Part shown: positions 1 through 9,162 of the stretch, in pieces
Numbering within the stretch: the first letter of the stretch is position 1
How the letters are laid out: each line of letters opens with the position of its first letter
Assembly: GCA_963804885.1 (NCBI GenBank)
Contig: CAWDSF010000004.1
Location: 372,001-436,000 of the forward strand
Source: PALSA-1004 sp963804885
GTDB taxonomy: Bacteria; Pseudomonadota; Gammaproteobacteria; Burkholderiales; SG8-41
Length of the DNA stretch: 64,000 nt
Direction: 5' to 3'
Position numbers and translations under genes: made by a program
Notes under the pieces: generated by a model
What the model saw: only the letters and a program-made list of their open reading frames with translations
What the model was told of the DNA's origin: nothing
The model's database searches: none

Positions 1-1
1 C

Positions 2-1006
2 CCCGATGGCAAGGTCAGCAAGGGTGCGATGAAGCAGGCCGAGCTCGCGGCGCGCCATGAATTGCAGACCATGGTCGCGGGGTTTTCGAAGGGCCATTGG
101 AAGGACGCGGTGGGCTCGTCGGGCAGCGCGCGCGCACTGTCCGAGATCCTGCAACTGAACGGCTACTCCGAGAGCGGCATCACGCCGGAGGGTCTCGAGC
201 GCCTGCGCTCTGCGCTGATCAAGGCCGGCGACGTCGATCGGCTCGATCTCGCCGGCTTGCGCAGCGACCGCCTGCCCGTGCTGCCCGGCGGGCTCGCAAT
301 CATGAGCGCGGCATTGTCGGAACTCGGCATCGAGTCCATGCAGGTGGCCAGCGGCTCGATGCGCCAGGGCATCCTTTACGACCTGTTGGGGCGTTTCCAG
401 CACCACGACATGCGCGACATCACGGTGTCGCAGTTCATGCAGCGGTATCACGTCGACTCCAAGCAGGCGCGTCGCGTCGCGAGTCTCGCGCTGACCCTCT
501 ACCGGCGCTTCACCGCCGGCGACGATGCCAGCGACGACGCGGCGCCCCACTACATCGGCTGGGCCGCCAAGCTGCACGAAATCGGCATCTCGGTCGCCTA
601 CAGCGGCTATCACAAGCATTCCGCCTACATCGTGGAGCACGCCGACATGCCGGGCTTCTCGAAAATGGAGCAGGTCCGGCTCGCCACGCTCGTGCTCGCG
701 CATCGCCGCTCGCTGAAGAAAATCTTCACGCACGACGTCGAGATCGTCGACTGGCGCATGGTGATGGGCCTGCGGCTGGCCGCGCTGATCTACCGCAGCC
801 GCGCCGACCTCCAACTGCCGGCGATCGAGGCTCGGATCCACGGCAACACGCTGCGGCTCGGCATCGCGCTCGACTGGCTCGCCGCCAATCCGCTGACGGT
901 AACCGCGCTGCACGAGGAAATCGACGAATGGGACGCCGCGGGTTTCAAGCTCGACATCAAGTCGCTGCGCGAGCTCGAAGCGGGCGTCGAAGCGCAGGCC
1001 GCCTGA
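2..1006 (+). CDS. ppx: Exopolyphosphatase (Ppx/GppA family), C-terminal part
   Basis: The reading frame is open from the window edge, so the true start lies upstream and only about the last 335 residues are seen. Ppx removes terminal phosphates from polyphosphate in the cytoplasm. The visible part carries the end of the ASKHA phosphatase fold (LPGGLAIMSAAL, then SGSMRQGILYDLLG), followed by the helical HD-like C-terminal domain with YIGWAAKLHEIG and HKHSAYIVEH. It runs tail to tail with the CHAD/CYTH/ppk1 genes, only 10 bases from the CHAD stop, so polyphosphate synthesis and breakdown genes sit together. Family assignment is firm; choosing Ppx over GppA rests on the extended C-terminal domain and the ppk1 neighbour. 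Confidence 0.9.
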   Translation, partial: PDGKVSKGAMKQAELAARHELQTMVAGFSKGHWKDAVGSSGSARALSEILQLNGYSESGITPEGLERLRSALIKAGDVDRLDLAGLRSDRLPVLPGGLAIMSAALSELGIESMQVASGSMRQGILYDLLGRFQHHDMRDITVSQFMQRYHVDSKQARRVASLALTLYRRFTAGDDASDDAAPHYIGWAAKLHEIGISVAYSGYHKHSAYIVEHADMPGFSKMEQVRLATLVLAHRRSLKKIFTHDVEIVDWRMVMGLRLAALIYRSRADLQLPAIEARIHGNTLRLGIALDWLAANPLTVTALHEEIDEWDAAGFKLDIKSLRELEAGVEAQAA

Positions 1007-1016
1007 TCAACTATCG

Positions 1017-1823
1017 TTAGTCCCAGAACGGCTCGGCGGCGCGAAAATCCTTCCACATGCGCTTGAGATAGCGCGTTCCGGCATCTTCCATGCCGGCGCG
1101 CCAGCCGAGCATGATGCCACGCGCTTCGTCGATCGCGGCGCCGGTCAAGCTGCGGCTCGCCTGCTCCGCCAACGCCGTCATTTTCACCGCATCGTTATAG
1201 GAGCCGAGTGCATCCTGCAGCCGCGCGAGCGCCCCGCGGTAATCGCGCGCCGTTTTTTCGTCGAACAGCGGCGCAAAAAACTCCGTCGCATAGCGCAGCT
1301 TTTTGGCGCTGATGCGCAGCCGATGCAGATCCGGCGGCGCCAGGTGCGCGAACTTGCGGCCGCGCTTGCGCACGCGCTTCAACGCAGCGGCGAGGGTTTC
1401 GCGCGCAAATTCGTCCGCCGGGCGGTTGAGGTCGGCGCGTTGCTCGTCGGTGAGCGCCGCGAGCCACGCTTCGGCCGCGGTCCATGCGCCGAACTTGAGC
1501 AGCAACCCTTGGCCGCGCACCGATGCGACCGCCCGCCGCGCACGGCGATTGGCGCCAGCGCGTTTGCGCTCTGCAGCCTGCACGACGGCGGCGAGACCCG
1601 CGTGCCCGGCATGGCGGGCGACGACCGGCGGCAGCGTTTCGGTACCAAACACGTCCCAGTCGCGCGTGACGCCCAGAATCCGCGCAAGCCAACGCGTTTC
1701 TTCGACGAGCGGCGCGATAACGGCGGCCGGAAACAGCGGCGCAAACGTGCTGAACACCGAACGCAGCCGCCGCAACGCAACGCGCATCTGGTGCAGGTAC
1801 TCGGGGTCACCGCCTTCCAGCAT
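1017..1823 (-). CDS. CHAD domain protein, downstream half of a split CYTH-CHAD gene
   Basis: This 268-residue frame is almost entirely a CHAD domain, an alpha-helical bundle rich in conserved histidine and basic residues that binds polyphosphate. It begins within the conserved first helix (DPEYLHQMRVALRRLRS), and a second conserved segment is LHRLRISAKKLRYATEFF at about residue 180. In relatives CHAD is fused behind a CYTH domain. Here the CYTH frame ends 17 bases inside this one, and the sequence just upstream in this frame (YTANQRG before the apparent start Met) still reads as the linker, so the original gene was one protein. The ATG used as start is probably only an internal Met unless translation restarts here. 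Confidence 0.85.
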   Translation of the reverse strand: MLEGGDPEYLHQMRVALRRLRSVFSTFAPLFPAAVIAPLVEETRWLARILGVTRDWDVFGTETLPPVVARHAGHAGLAAVVQAAERKRAGANRRARRAVASVRGQGLLLKFGAWTAAEAWLAALTDEQRADLNRPADEFARETLAAALKRVRKRGRKFAHLAPPDLHRLRISAKKLRYATEFFAPLFDEKTARDYRGALARLQDALGSYNDAVKMTALAEQASRSLTGAAIDEARGIMLGWRAGMEDAGTRYLKRMWKDFRAAEPFWD

Positions 1824-2550
1824 GCCGCGCTGGTTCGCCGTGTAGTGCGCAAGACAGCCGAGTTATCAGCGTCCGGAATACGTCGTTCGTGCGCATGCCG
1901 GCGGCGACCAGCGAGCGCCGGCTCTTGAGCGGTTTTGCCGGCGTGCGCAGGTGCAAGGCTATGCCGCGCTCGAGCTTCGAGCGGTCTTCGACCAGCAGCG
2001 GGATTGTTTCGAGCAGCTGGAGGGCGATGTCATAGGCGTGACCGGGCGCGCCGTCTTTCATTTCAAGCTCGATTTCGCACAACGAAAGAGTCGCGTCGCC
2101 GCTTTTTAGCTCGCCGCGGTCGATGCAGAACTCGATCGCCACGCCGCCGGCGGGCGTCAGCTCGCTGCTGGTGCGCGTAAATTCGGTGACGACGACGGGC
2201 TGCAATCGTTCGCGCAGTTCAGGCGGCGAAAAAAATACCGCGGCTTCGCTCGTTTGAATGCCCTCGAAGTCCGGGAACGGCGCGGCCAGCGGCGTTTCGA
2301 ATTCGTGCCGCTGGTGCAGTCCGGCGGTGACTGCGCCGCCGCTTTTTACCGTCTGCAGCCATTGTCTGCCGCTGCGGCGCACGCGCAGGCTGACGCCGGC
2401 CTGCCACAGGTCGAGGTCGGGCGTGTCGTAATAGACGCTGTAGAGTTTGCGCGTTACGCGCTTCGCGGCGCGCTTTAGGAGCGGGTGCGCCGCGAGCCGC
2501 GCGAGATACCGGGGCTCGATCTGGAGTTTAAGTTCGATTTCGAGTGACAT
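1807..2550 (-). CDS. CYTH domain protein (triphosphatase type), upstream half of split CYTH-CHAD gene
   Basis: The CYTH domain fills about residues 1-205. It opens with the signature MSLEIELKLQIEP (EIELK = the ExExK metal/phosphate motif), and later alternating strands contain VRRSGRQWLQTVK, IEFCIDRGEL and CEIELEMKDG. CYTH enzymes hydrolyse triphosphates, often inorganic tripolyphosphate, in a beta-barrel tunnel. The last residues (after ITRLSCA) are out-of-frame translation of the linker to CHAD, showing an indel near 1845. The gene begins 48 bases after the ppk1 stop and is probably co-transcribed with it. The domain itself looks complete and could still be catalytically active. Confidence 0.88.
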   Translation of the reverse strand: MSLEIELKLQIEPRYLARLAAHPLLKRAAKRVTRKLYSVYYDTPDLDLWQAGVSLRVRRSGRQWLQTVKSGGAVTAGLHQRHEFETPLAAPFPDFEGIQTSEAAVFFSPPELRERLQPVVVTEFTRTSSELTPAGGVAIEFCIDRGELKSGDATLSLCEIELEMKDGAPGHAYDIALQLLETIPLLVEDRSKLERGIALHLRTPAKPLKSRRSLVAAGMRTNDVFRTLITRLSCALHGEPARHAGRR

Positions 2551-2598
2551 GATGCCCGGAATTAAGCCAAGCGCGGAGCGGAACCGCCGCCGAGAAGA

Positions 2599-4692
2599 TC
2601 AGTCCCCGTTGCGCGGCGATTTCCCGGCAAGCGTTTCGAGCAAATGGGTTTGCGCGTGCTTCGCTTTGCCGCGACTCGGATTACGGTGTTTATAGCGGCC
2701 GTCCGCGCCCATCTCCCACACGTCGGCGTCGGATTCCAGAAACGGTCTCAGCCCTTCGCGAATCACGCGCTTCTTTAGCTTTTTGTCGAGTATTGGAAAG
2801 CACACCTCGATGCGCCGGAAAAAATTGCGATCCATCCAGTCCGCGCTCGACAGGTAAACGTCTTCGGCGCCGCCGTTATGGAAATAAAAGACGCGGGAGT
2901 GCTGGAGAAAGCGGCCGAGTACCGAGCGCACGCGGATGTTGTCGGACACGCCGGCAATGCCCGGGCGCAGGGCGCAGACGCCGCGCACGATCAGATCGAT
3001 TTTGACGCCGGCCTGGGACGCCTCGTAGAGAGCGGCGATGATCTCCGGTTCGAGCAGCGCATTCATCTTGGCGATGATGCGCGCTTTTTTTCCCTCGCGC
3101 GCGTTCTTCGCTTCGGTCTGGATTGCTTTCAGGGTGCGCTGGTGCAACGTAAACGGCGACTGGAGAAGGTGCTTCAGCTTGAGCGCCTTGCCAAGTCCAG
3201 TGAGCTGCATGAATACCTCGCTTACGTCGGCGCCGAGCTCGTCGTTGCACGTGAACAGGCCAAAATCCGTGTAAAGCCGCGCGGTTCGCGCATGGTAGTT
3301 GCCGGTCGCGAGATGCACATAGCGCCGCAGATGGTCGCCTTCGCGCCGCACGACCAGCGCCATCTTCGCATGCGTCTTGTGACCGACGACACCGTACACG
3401 ACGTGAGCGCCGACGTCCTCGAGGCGTTGCGCCCAGTTGATGTTGGCTTCTTCGTCGAAGCGCGCCATCAGCTCGACCACTACCGTCACCGCCTTGCCGT
3501 TGCGCGCCGCATGGATGAGCAGGTCCATCATTTCCGACTGCGCGCCGGTGCGGTACACGGTTTGCTTGATCGCGACCACTTGTGGATCGTTGGAGGCTTC
3601 CTTGAGAAAATTCACGACCGGCGCAAATGACTGGTACGGCTGGTGCAGCAAAATGTCGCCCTTGCGGATGGCGTCGAAAATATTCTGCCCCTTCGCGAGC
3701 TCGCGCGGCATTGCGGGTTCGAACTGCGGGAACTTCAAGTCGGGCCGGTCGACCTGCTCCGGGATCTGCATCAGGCGCACCATGTTGACCGGGCCGTTGA
3801 CCTGGTAGAGATCGTCGTGCGTGAGGCCGAACTGCTGCAGCAGCGCGTCGATCATGCCCGGGGAGCACAGGTCGGTGACCTCCAGGCGCACGCTGTCGCC
3901 GAATTGCCGCTGCGACAGCTCTCCCTGCAGCGCTTTGCGCAGGCTTTTCAACTCGCGCAACTCCTCCTCGTCGATATAGAGATCGCTGTTGCGCGTGAGC
4001 TGAAACTGATAGCAGCCGAGCACCGCCATGCCGGGAAACAGTTCCGCGACGTGCGCGTGCAGGATCGACGACAGGAAGACGAAGCCGTGCTCGCAACCGG
4101 CGATTGCGCGCGGCATCGGGATCACGCGCGGCAGCACGCGCGGCGCCTGTACGATCGCCATGCTGGACTTGCGGCCGAATGCATCCTTGCCTTCGAGCTC
4201 GATCACGAAATTGAGGCTTTTGTTGAGCAGCTTCGGAAACGGGTGTACGGGATCGAGCCCCAGCGGCGTCAGCACCGGCATCAATTCGCGAAAGAAATAT
4301 TCTTTCACCCATTCCTTCTGCGCCGCGTTCCACTTGCTGCGGCGCAGAAAGCGGATGCCCTCGGCCGCGAGCTGCGGAAACACTTGCTCGTTGAGCACCT
4401 GGTACTGGCGCGCTACGAGTTCCTGCGCTTTCGCGGTGACCTGGCGAAACACTTCGCGCAAAGGAATGCCGTCGGGACCGGCGGGCGCGTCGGCGGCGAT
4501 TTCTTCCTTGAGGCCCGCTACCCGGATCTCGAAGAATTCGTCGAGATTGCTGTCGACGATGCACAGGAAACGCAGGCGCTCGAGCGCGGGGACGCTGCGG
4601 TCTTCGGCCAGGGCGAGCACCCGGCGGTTGAATTCGAGCTGTCCGAGTTCGCGATTGAGGTAAAGCTCGGGCGGAACGTGTTGCTTGGCCAT
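2599..4692 (-). CDS. ppk1: Polyphosphate kinase 1
   Basis: This 697-residue protein has the normal Ppk1 length and all four regions: the N-terminal helical domain (LYLNRELGQLEFNRRVL at residue 10), the head domain and two phospholipase-D-like C domains. The catalytic segment with the autophosphorylated histidine is visible around residue 440 (VVGHKTHAKMALVVRR), followed by HLATGNYHARTARLYTDFG. The enzyme reversibly transfers the gamma phosphate of ATP to polyphosphate at the inner face of the membrane. It is the first gene of a minus-strand group ppk1-CYTH-CHAD. No good Shine-Dalgarno precedes the ATG, but the start agrees with family length. Confidence 0.97.
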   Translation of the reverse strand: MAKQHVPPELYLNRELGQLEFNRRVLALAEDRSVPALERLRFLCIVDSNLDEFFEIRVAGLKEEIAADAPAGPDGIPLREVFRQVTAKAQELVARQYQVLNEQVFPQLAAEGIRFLRRSKWNAAQKEWVKEYFFRELMPVLTPLGLDPVHPFPKLLNKSLNFVIELEGKDAFGRKSSMAIVQAPRVLPRVIPMPRAIAGCEHGFVFLSSILHAHVAELFPGMAVLGCYQFQLTRNSDLYIDEEELRELKSLRKALQGELSQRQFGDSVRLEVTDLCSPGMIDALLQQFGLTHDDLYQVNGPVNMVRLMQIPEQVDRPDLKFPQFEPAMPRELAKGQNIFDAIRKGDILLHQPYQSFAPVVNFLKEASNDPQVVAIKQTVYRTGAQSEMMDLLIHAARNGKAVTVVVELMARFDEEANINWAQRLEDVGAHVVYGVVGHKTHAKMALVVRREGDHLRRYVHLATGNYHARTARLYTDFGLFTCNDELGADVSEVFMQLTGLGKALKLKHLLQSPFTLHQRTLKAIQTEAKNAREGKKARIIAKMNALLEPEIIAALYEASQAGVKIDLIVRGVCALRPGIAGVSDNIRVRSVLGRFLQHSRVFYFHNGGAEDVYLSSADWMDRNFFRRIEVCFPILDKKLKKRVIREGLRPFLESDADVWEMGADGRYKHRNPSRGKAKHAQTHLLETLAGKSPRNGD

Positions 4693-4919
4693 CGGAGGAG
4701 TTTGGGTTTTTCGGGTGAAGGCAGGCCCTGCAGCCTATGCAGCCGGCGCGGTCCGGACACAGTGAGGCAACAGGTCAAAGGAAAAATTCCCTTGCCGCCA
4801 ATTATCCCAGACTGCCGGACCGACGTTGCAAATTCTTGACACGCGTGCGGCGCCCGCCGGGACCTGGCCGAAAGGTAAAATGACCACACCGTTTCCCGCG
4901 TCTTTCCCCCGACCGCCGC

Positions 4920-5882
4920 ATGGCAGACGTCATCGACTACGAATTCGGCATCAGCGCGATCGATTCGGGCTATCAGCGAGCGCGCCTCGATGCGATCCAC
5001 CTGATAGTCGAGAACGGCCGCGCCGCGATTGTCGACACCGGCGTGAACAGCTCGGTGCCTCACGTGCTTGCGGCATTGCGCGCGAAAGGCATCGCGCCCG
5101 CGCAAGTCGATTACGTGGTGTTGACGCATATCCATCTCGACCACGCCGGCGGCGCCGGATTGTTGCTGAGCCAGCTGCCCAACGCGATGCTGACCGTGCA
5201 TCCGCGCGGCGCGCGTCACATTATCGACCCCGCGAAACTGATTGCGAGCACCGAGGCCGTGTACGGGGCAGACGCAATGGCGCGGACTTACGGCCGCATC
5301 GTGCCGGTGCCGCGCGAGCGCGTGATCGAAACGCCGCACGGCGCTTCAATCAGCCTGAACGGCCGCGAACTCGCTTTTTACGATACGCCGGGACATGCGC
5401 GTCATCATGTGTGCGTGCTCGACGCGAAATCCGGGCATCTGTTCGCGGGCGATACCTTCGGGCTCTCGTACCGCGAACTCGATGACGCCGGCCGCCAGTT
5501 TGTTTTTCCGACGTCGAGCCCCACGCAATTCGATCCGGCGGCCGCGCATCGCTCGCTCGACCTGATTGCAGGATTGCGGCCCGGCGCGATTTACGTGACG
5601 CACTATAGCCAACTACGCAGCAATGCGCGCGAGCTCGGACGGCTGACCGATGATATGCATCGTCTGATCGCCGCGCATGAAGAACTCGCGCGCGCGGCGC
5701 GCGGTGCGGGCAGCGAACGGCACGCGCGGCTCACCAGCGGCGTGACCGCGATCGTGTTGAACGAGGCGCGGCGTTACGGCTGGGCGTTACCCGAGGAACG
5801 CGTGCTCGACGTTTTCGCCGGCGACATCGAGCTCAATGCGCAGGGGCTCGCAATCTGGGCCGACGGTCTGGCGCCCGCATAA
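4920..5882 (+). CDS. MBL-fold metallo-hydrolase
   Basis: A 320-residue metallo-beta-lactamase-fold protein. The metal motif HIHLDHAGG (HxHxDH) is at about residue 76, a further ligand is expected in DTPGHARHH near 158, the bridging Asp is in FAGDTFG near 178, and a late histidine is in YVTHYSQ near 222. The beta strands alternate as expected. No signal peptide, so cytoplasmic. Substrate cannot be told from sequence; members of this type are glyoxalase-II-like or lactonase-like hydrolases. It stands alone, divergent from ppk1 across a 227-base gap and convergent with the carbonic anhydrase gene. Confidence 0.85.
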   Translation: MADVIDYEFGISAIDSGYQRARLDAIHLIVENGRAAIVDTGVNSSVPHVLAALRAKGIAPAQVDYVVLTHIHLDHAGGAGLLLSQLPNAMLTVHPRGARHIIDPAKLIASTEAVYGADAMARTYGRIVPVPRERVIETPHGASISLNGRELAFYDTPGHARHHVCVLDAKSGHLFAGDTFGLSYRELDDAGRQFVFPTSSPTQFDPAAAHRSLDLIAGLRPGAIYVTHYSQLRSNARELGRLTDDMHRLIAAHEELARAARGAGSERHARLTSGVTAIVLNEARRYGWALPEERVLDVFAGDIELNAQGLAIWADGLAPA

Positions 5883-5898
5883 GGCGAGCTTCGCGGTG

Positions 5899-6558
5899 TC
5901 ACGCCGCAGTGGTAGCCGGCAGCAAAGACAGTGCTGCCTCATAGCTCGAAATGACCGTGTCGCGGGCGGACACGGTGACGTTGAGATCGGACAGCAAGCC
6001 GTCGTGCAGCCCGTAAATCCAGCCGTGCACGCTCACGTCCTGCGCGCGCTCCCACGCGTCGCGCAGGATCGAGGTCTCGCAGACGTTGACCACCTGCTCG
6101 ACCACGTTCAGTTCGCACAGGCGCGCGCTGCGGCCGGCTAAGTCCGTGGCCGGCGGTAACCGGCGCTCGTGTTTTTCGCGCACGTCCTGCACGTGGCGCA
6201 GCCAGTTGTCGCTCAAGCCCAGGCGGTCGCCGCGCACGATCGCCTCCACGCCGCTGCAACCGTAATGTCCGCACACGATGATATGGCGGACCTTGAGCAC
6301 CTCGACGGCGAACTGAATCACCGACAGGCAATTCAAATCCGTGTGCACGACGACGTTGGCGACGTTGCGGTGCACGAACAATTCGCCCGGCAGCAGGTCG
6401 ACGATTTCATTCGCGGGCACGCGGCTGTCGGAGCAGCCTATCCACAGATACTCGGGCGATTGCTGGCGCGACAGCTTCAGAAAAAATTCGGGATCCTGGC
6501 GCTGGATGCGCGCGGCCCACGCGCGGTTGTTCGCAAATAATTGGCTGAGATTTTTCAT
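5899..6558 (-). CDS. can: Beta-class carbonic anhydrase
   Basis: A zinc enzyme interconverting CO2 and bicarbonate in the cytoplasm. The zinc ligand motifs are canonical: CSDSR near residue 42 (Cys and Asp) and CGHYGC near residue 98 (His and Cys), with HRNVAN and the C-terminal HGWIYGLHDGLL typical of the E. coli Can subgroup. The open frame extends 16 codons further upstream, but the ATG giving MKNLSQLFANN at 6558 matches the family start. It is a single-gene unit, convergent with the MBL-fold gene. Confidence 0.93.
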   Translation of the reverse strand: MKNLSQLFANNRAWAARIQRQDPEFFLKLSRQQSPEYLWIGCSDSRVPANEIVDLLPGELFVHRNVANVVVHTDLNCLSVIQFAVEVLKVRHIIVCGHYGCSGVEAIVRGDRLGLSDNWLRHVQDVREKHERRLPPATDLAGRSARLCELNVVEQVVNVCETSILRDAWERAQDVSVHGWIYGLHDGLLSDLNVTVSARDTVISSYEAALSLLPATTAA

Positions 6559-6755
6559 CGGGGAATAGCGCCGGCCAATTCCGCCGGCATGGTGTCGCAA
6601 CCCCAATTTTACCGGTTTGTGCGCGCATCGCGTGGCCGCTGGTCGTTCACGAGTGAGCGCGCTTGCTTCCGATCGCCGCCGGTTGTGGCCGGACCGGGAT
6701 TGTGTAACGCTGTCGACTTGCGCTGCGCGCGAACCGAGATTGAAGGAGGGGCGGG

Positions 6756-7241
6756 ATGGATCTGGGTGTGCTGCCGACCGCCGCGCAGGCGCTGGGCCTT
6801 ATTGCCGCGGGAGTGCTGGGCGCGCTGATCGGTTACGAGCGTCAAATCCGCGGCCATCCGGCGGGCCTGCATACCAACGCGCTGGTCGCGCTGGGTTCCG
6901 CCGCGTTTGTAATCGCGAGCGTGCTCGTCGGCGATGCTTCGGGCCCCGCGCGAGTGGCGGGGCAGGTGGTCACGGGCGTCGGATTTCTATGTGCCGGCGT
7001 CATAATGCATCAGGGCGTCACGGTGCGCGGCATCAACACGGCGGCCACGGTATGGTGCGCCTCCGCAGTCGGGGTGCTCGCCGGCTTCGGCCAGATCTGG
7101 TGGGCCAGCCTCGTTACGCTCTTCATTGTGATTGCAAATTTCACGCTGCACTATATCGAGCATCACATCATCAAGGCGCAGCGCGCGAAGCCGCACGCGG
7201 CAGACGGCAGCCGCATCGATTCGGGCGGCGACCGGATTTAA
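6756..7241 (+). CDS. MgtC/SapB family inner-membrane protein
   Basis: A 161-residue membrane protein with about four to five transmembrane helices and the MgtC/SapB signatures GALIGYERQIRGHPAGLHTNALVALGSA near residues 25-50 (RxxxxxxAGLRT-like) and GVGFLCAGVIMHQG near 75, then VRGINTAATVWCASAVG. MgtC proteins are linked to growth at low magnesium and, in pathogens, to survival in phagosomes and inhibition of the F1Fo ATPase. This version lacks the extended C-terminal ACT-like domain of MgtC and is closer to the short SapB form. A strong Shine-Dalgarno (GGAGG) lies 8-9 bases before the ATG. Role here is unknown. Confidence 0.88.
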   Translation: MDLGVLPTAAQALGLIAAGVLGALIGYERQIRGHPAGLHTNALVALGSAAFVIASVLVGDASGPARVAGQVVTGVGFLCAGVIMHQGVTVRGINTAATVWCASAVGVLAGFGQIWWASLVTLFIVIANFTLHYIEHHIIKAQRAKPHAADGSRIDSGGDRI

Positions 7242-7390
7242 GGCGGGTTGTAAATGCTACATGCGCGACCTTGTGGTTGTTCACCTGACGCAGAATGAGC
7301 GAGCGTCCGACACCTGCGCAAATAGTCGGGTGTTAGGATTTCCTTCCCCGCGCGACCAAGCAAATCACGATCCGCTTTGAGGAGATTCGT

Positions 7391-8689
7391 ATGCAGCCGC
7401 AGGTGAGCAAACCCCACGAGCGCACTCAGCGCGACGGATTCGAGCTTCAGACTGCGCTCGCCGCGCAGTTCATGCGCACCCGCGCCCAGACCGAACGGCT
7501 CGCGCAGCCGTTGTCGGCCGAAGACTGCGCGCTGCAATCGATGCCCGATGCATCGCCGGTCAAATGGCACCTCGCGCACACGACGTGGTTTTTTGAAACG
7601 TTCGTGCTCGAGCAGGCGATTCCCGGGTATCAGCCGTTCGCGCCGCAGTTTCGCGTGCTCTTCAACTCCTACTATGTGGCCGTCGGTGCGCGTCACCCGC
7701 GCCCGGAGCGCGGCATGCTGTCGCGGCCGTCGCTCGATGAAGTGCGCGCGTACCGCCGCCATGTCGATGCTCACGTCGTGCAGCTGCTGCAATCCGGCGC
7801 GGTCGATGCGCAATGGCTCGAACTGCTCGAGCTCGGCATCAACCACGAGCAGCAGCACCAGGAATTGATCGTCACGGACCTGAAGCACCTGCTCGCGAAG
7901 AATCCACTGCAGCCTGCGTACGTGCCGGCGGGCGCGCCGTCCGTCGTAAATGTGCCGCCCCTCGCGTGGCTCTCCCTTCCTGATGGCATACGCCAGATCG
8001 GGCATGCGGGCAGCGGGTTTCGTTTTGATAACGAGGAGCCGCGCCACCGCGTGTTTCTCGATGCGTGTGAAATCGCGTCGCGGCCCGTGACCGTCGGGGA
8101 ATATGCCAATTTCATAGCGGATGGCGGCTATCGGCGGGCCGAGCTGTGGCTGTCCGAAGGCTGGGACGTCTGCAATGCCCAGGGCTGGACCGCACCTATG
8201 TACTGGTCGGCGGATCGACTGCCCGGGACGGTCTTCACGCTGCACGGCACGCAAGCGCTCAATGCATCCGAGCCGGTCTGTCACGTGAGCTTTTTCGAGG
8301 CCGACGCCTATGCACGGTGGGCCGGCGCACGGTTGCCGACAGAAGCGGAATGGGAAACCTTTGCCGCTGGCCAGCCGGTCGCCGGCAACTTTCTCGAGGG
8401 CGAAGCCTTTCACCCTGCGCCCGCCGGCCCCGCGGACGACGGCGCGCTGCAGGTATTCGGCGACGTATGGGAATGGACGCGCAGTTCCTACGAGCCCTAT
8501 CCCGGCTACCGCGCCGCACCCGGCGCGGTGGGCGAATACAACGGGAAATTCATGTCTAATCAATACGTGTTGCGCGGGGGATCGTGTGCCACTCCCGCCT
8601 CGCACATCCGCGCCAGCTATCGAAATTTCTTCCCGGCCGCCGCGCGCTGGCAGTTCAGCGGCGTGCGCCTTGCGCGCGATATCCGCTGA
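7391..8689 (+). CDS. egtB: Ergothioneine biosynthesis protein EgtB (sulfoxide synthase)
   Basis: A 432-residue non-haem iron enzyme that oxidatively joins hercynine with gamma-glutamylcysteine or cysteine during ergothioneine synthesis. The N-terminal DinB-like domain supplies the three-histidine iron site: WHLAHTTWFFE near residue 58 and INHEQQHQELI near 155. The C-terminal half is a formylglycine-generating-enzyme-like (FGE-sulfatase) fold with FRFDNEEPRHRVFLDACEI, WAGARLPTEAEWE and the closing VLRGGSCATPASHIRASYRNFF. GAGGAG precedes the ATG at good spacing. The methyltransferase EgtD that makes hercynine is usually adjacent but is absent from both sides here, so it must be elsewhere or the pathway is incomplete. 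Confidence 0.93.
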   Translation: MQPQVSKPHERTQRDGFELQTALAAQFMRTRAQTERLAQPLSAEDCALQSMPDASPVKWHLAHTTWFFETFVLEQAIPGYQPFAPQFRVLFNSYYVAVGARHPRPERGMLSRPSLDEVRAYRRHVDAHVVQLLQSGAVDAQWLELLELGINHEQQHQELIVTDLKHLLAKNPLQPAYVPAGAPSVVNVPPLAWLSLPDGIRQIGHAGSGFRFDNEEPRHRVFLDACEIASRPVTVGEYANFIADGGYRRAELWLSEGWDVCNAQGWTAPMYWSADRLPGTVFTLHGTQALNASEPVCHVSFFEADAYARWAGARLPTEAEWETFAAGQPVAGNFLEGEAFHPAPAGPADDGALQVFGDVWEWTRSSYEPYPGYRAAPGAVGEYNGKFMSNQYVLRGGSCATPASHIRASYRNFFPAAARWQFSGVRLARDIR

Positions 8690-9162
8690 TAAATACACCG
8701 CGCAAGCGGCCGGCGCCCCCGCCCATGACTGTGGGATGCGCCCGTTTTCAGCAGTCTGCCGCGCATTGATTCCCCGCTGTGCGATGCCCCGCTGACCGCC
8801 GTCAGCCCGCTCGGCACCGGCGCTGACGCCCTCACGAGCGGCTTGTTTTCCCTATGAAAAACGCAAACGCATACCTTAACAGTCGGCGCTTTGCCATTGA
8901 GGCTTTGAAGAATTTTGATTGGCATCGCGCCTGCTCCGAGGTCAAGCGCATGACGCGTTGCGACCGCGCACCAGGCAATTCGACCATGCACAGCGGCATG
9001 GAAAACGCAGCGCCACCGGGCAATGACGGGCGAACTTCATGCGGCGCGACAGGCCTATTTTCTCTCTAAGATTGCACCACGGACGCAAAACTTGGATTAC
9101 AATCCGCACAACCCAATTTGTTTGGGTGATATCCCAGTCTTCACTGTCAAGGAGAACAGACG
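8690..9162. other. Intergenic stretch without a recognisable gene
   Basis: This 473-base gap between egtB and the SWIB gene holds only a 71-codon open frame (8854-9069) whose product has no recognisable domain and no credible ribosome binding site; I treat it as chance. The last 80 bases before the SWIB start are less GC-rich and contain likely promoter sequence, ending in a clear AAGGAG ribosome binding site. Confidence 0.5.

Noticed and set aside
3643..4839. 398-codon plus-strand open frame over ppk1
   Set aside because: Shadow of ppk1; product is rich in His/Glu/Arg with no domain.
7238..8698. 486-codon minus-strand open frame
   Set aside because: Antisense to egtB, whose metal-binding motifs are clear in the plus-strand frame.
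8854..9069. 71-codon open frame between egtB and the SWIB gene
   Set aside because: No ribosome binding site or recognisable fold; composition does not separate it from chance.
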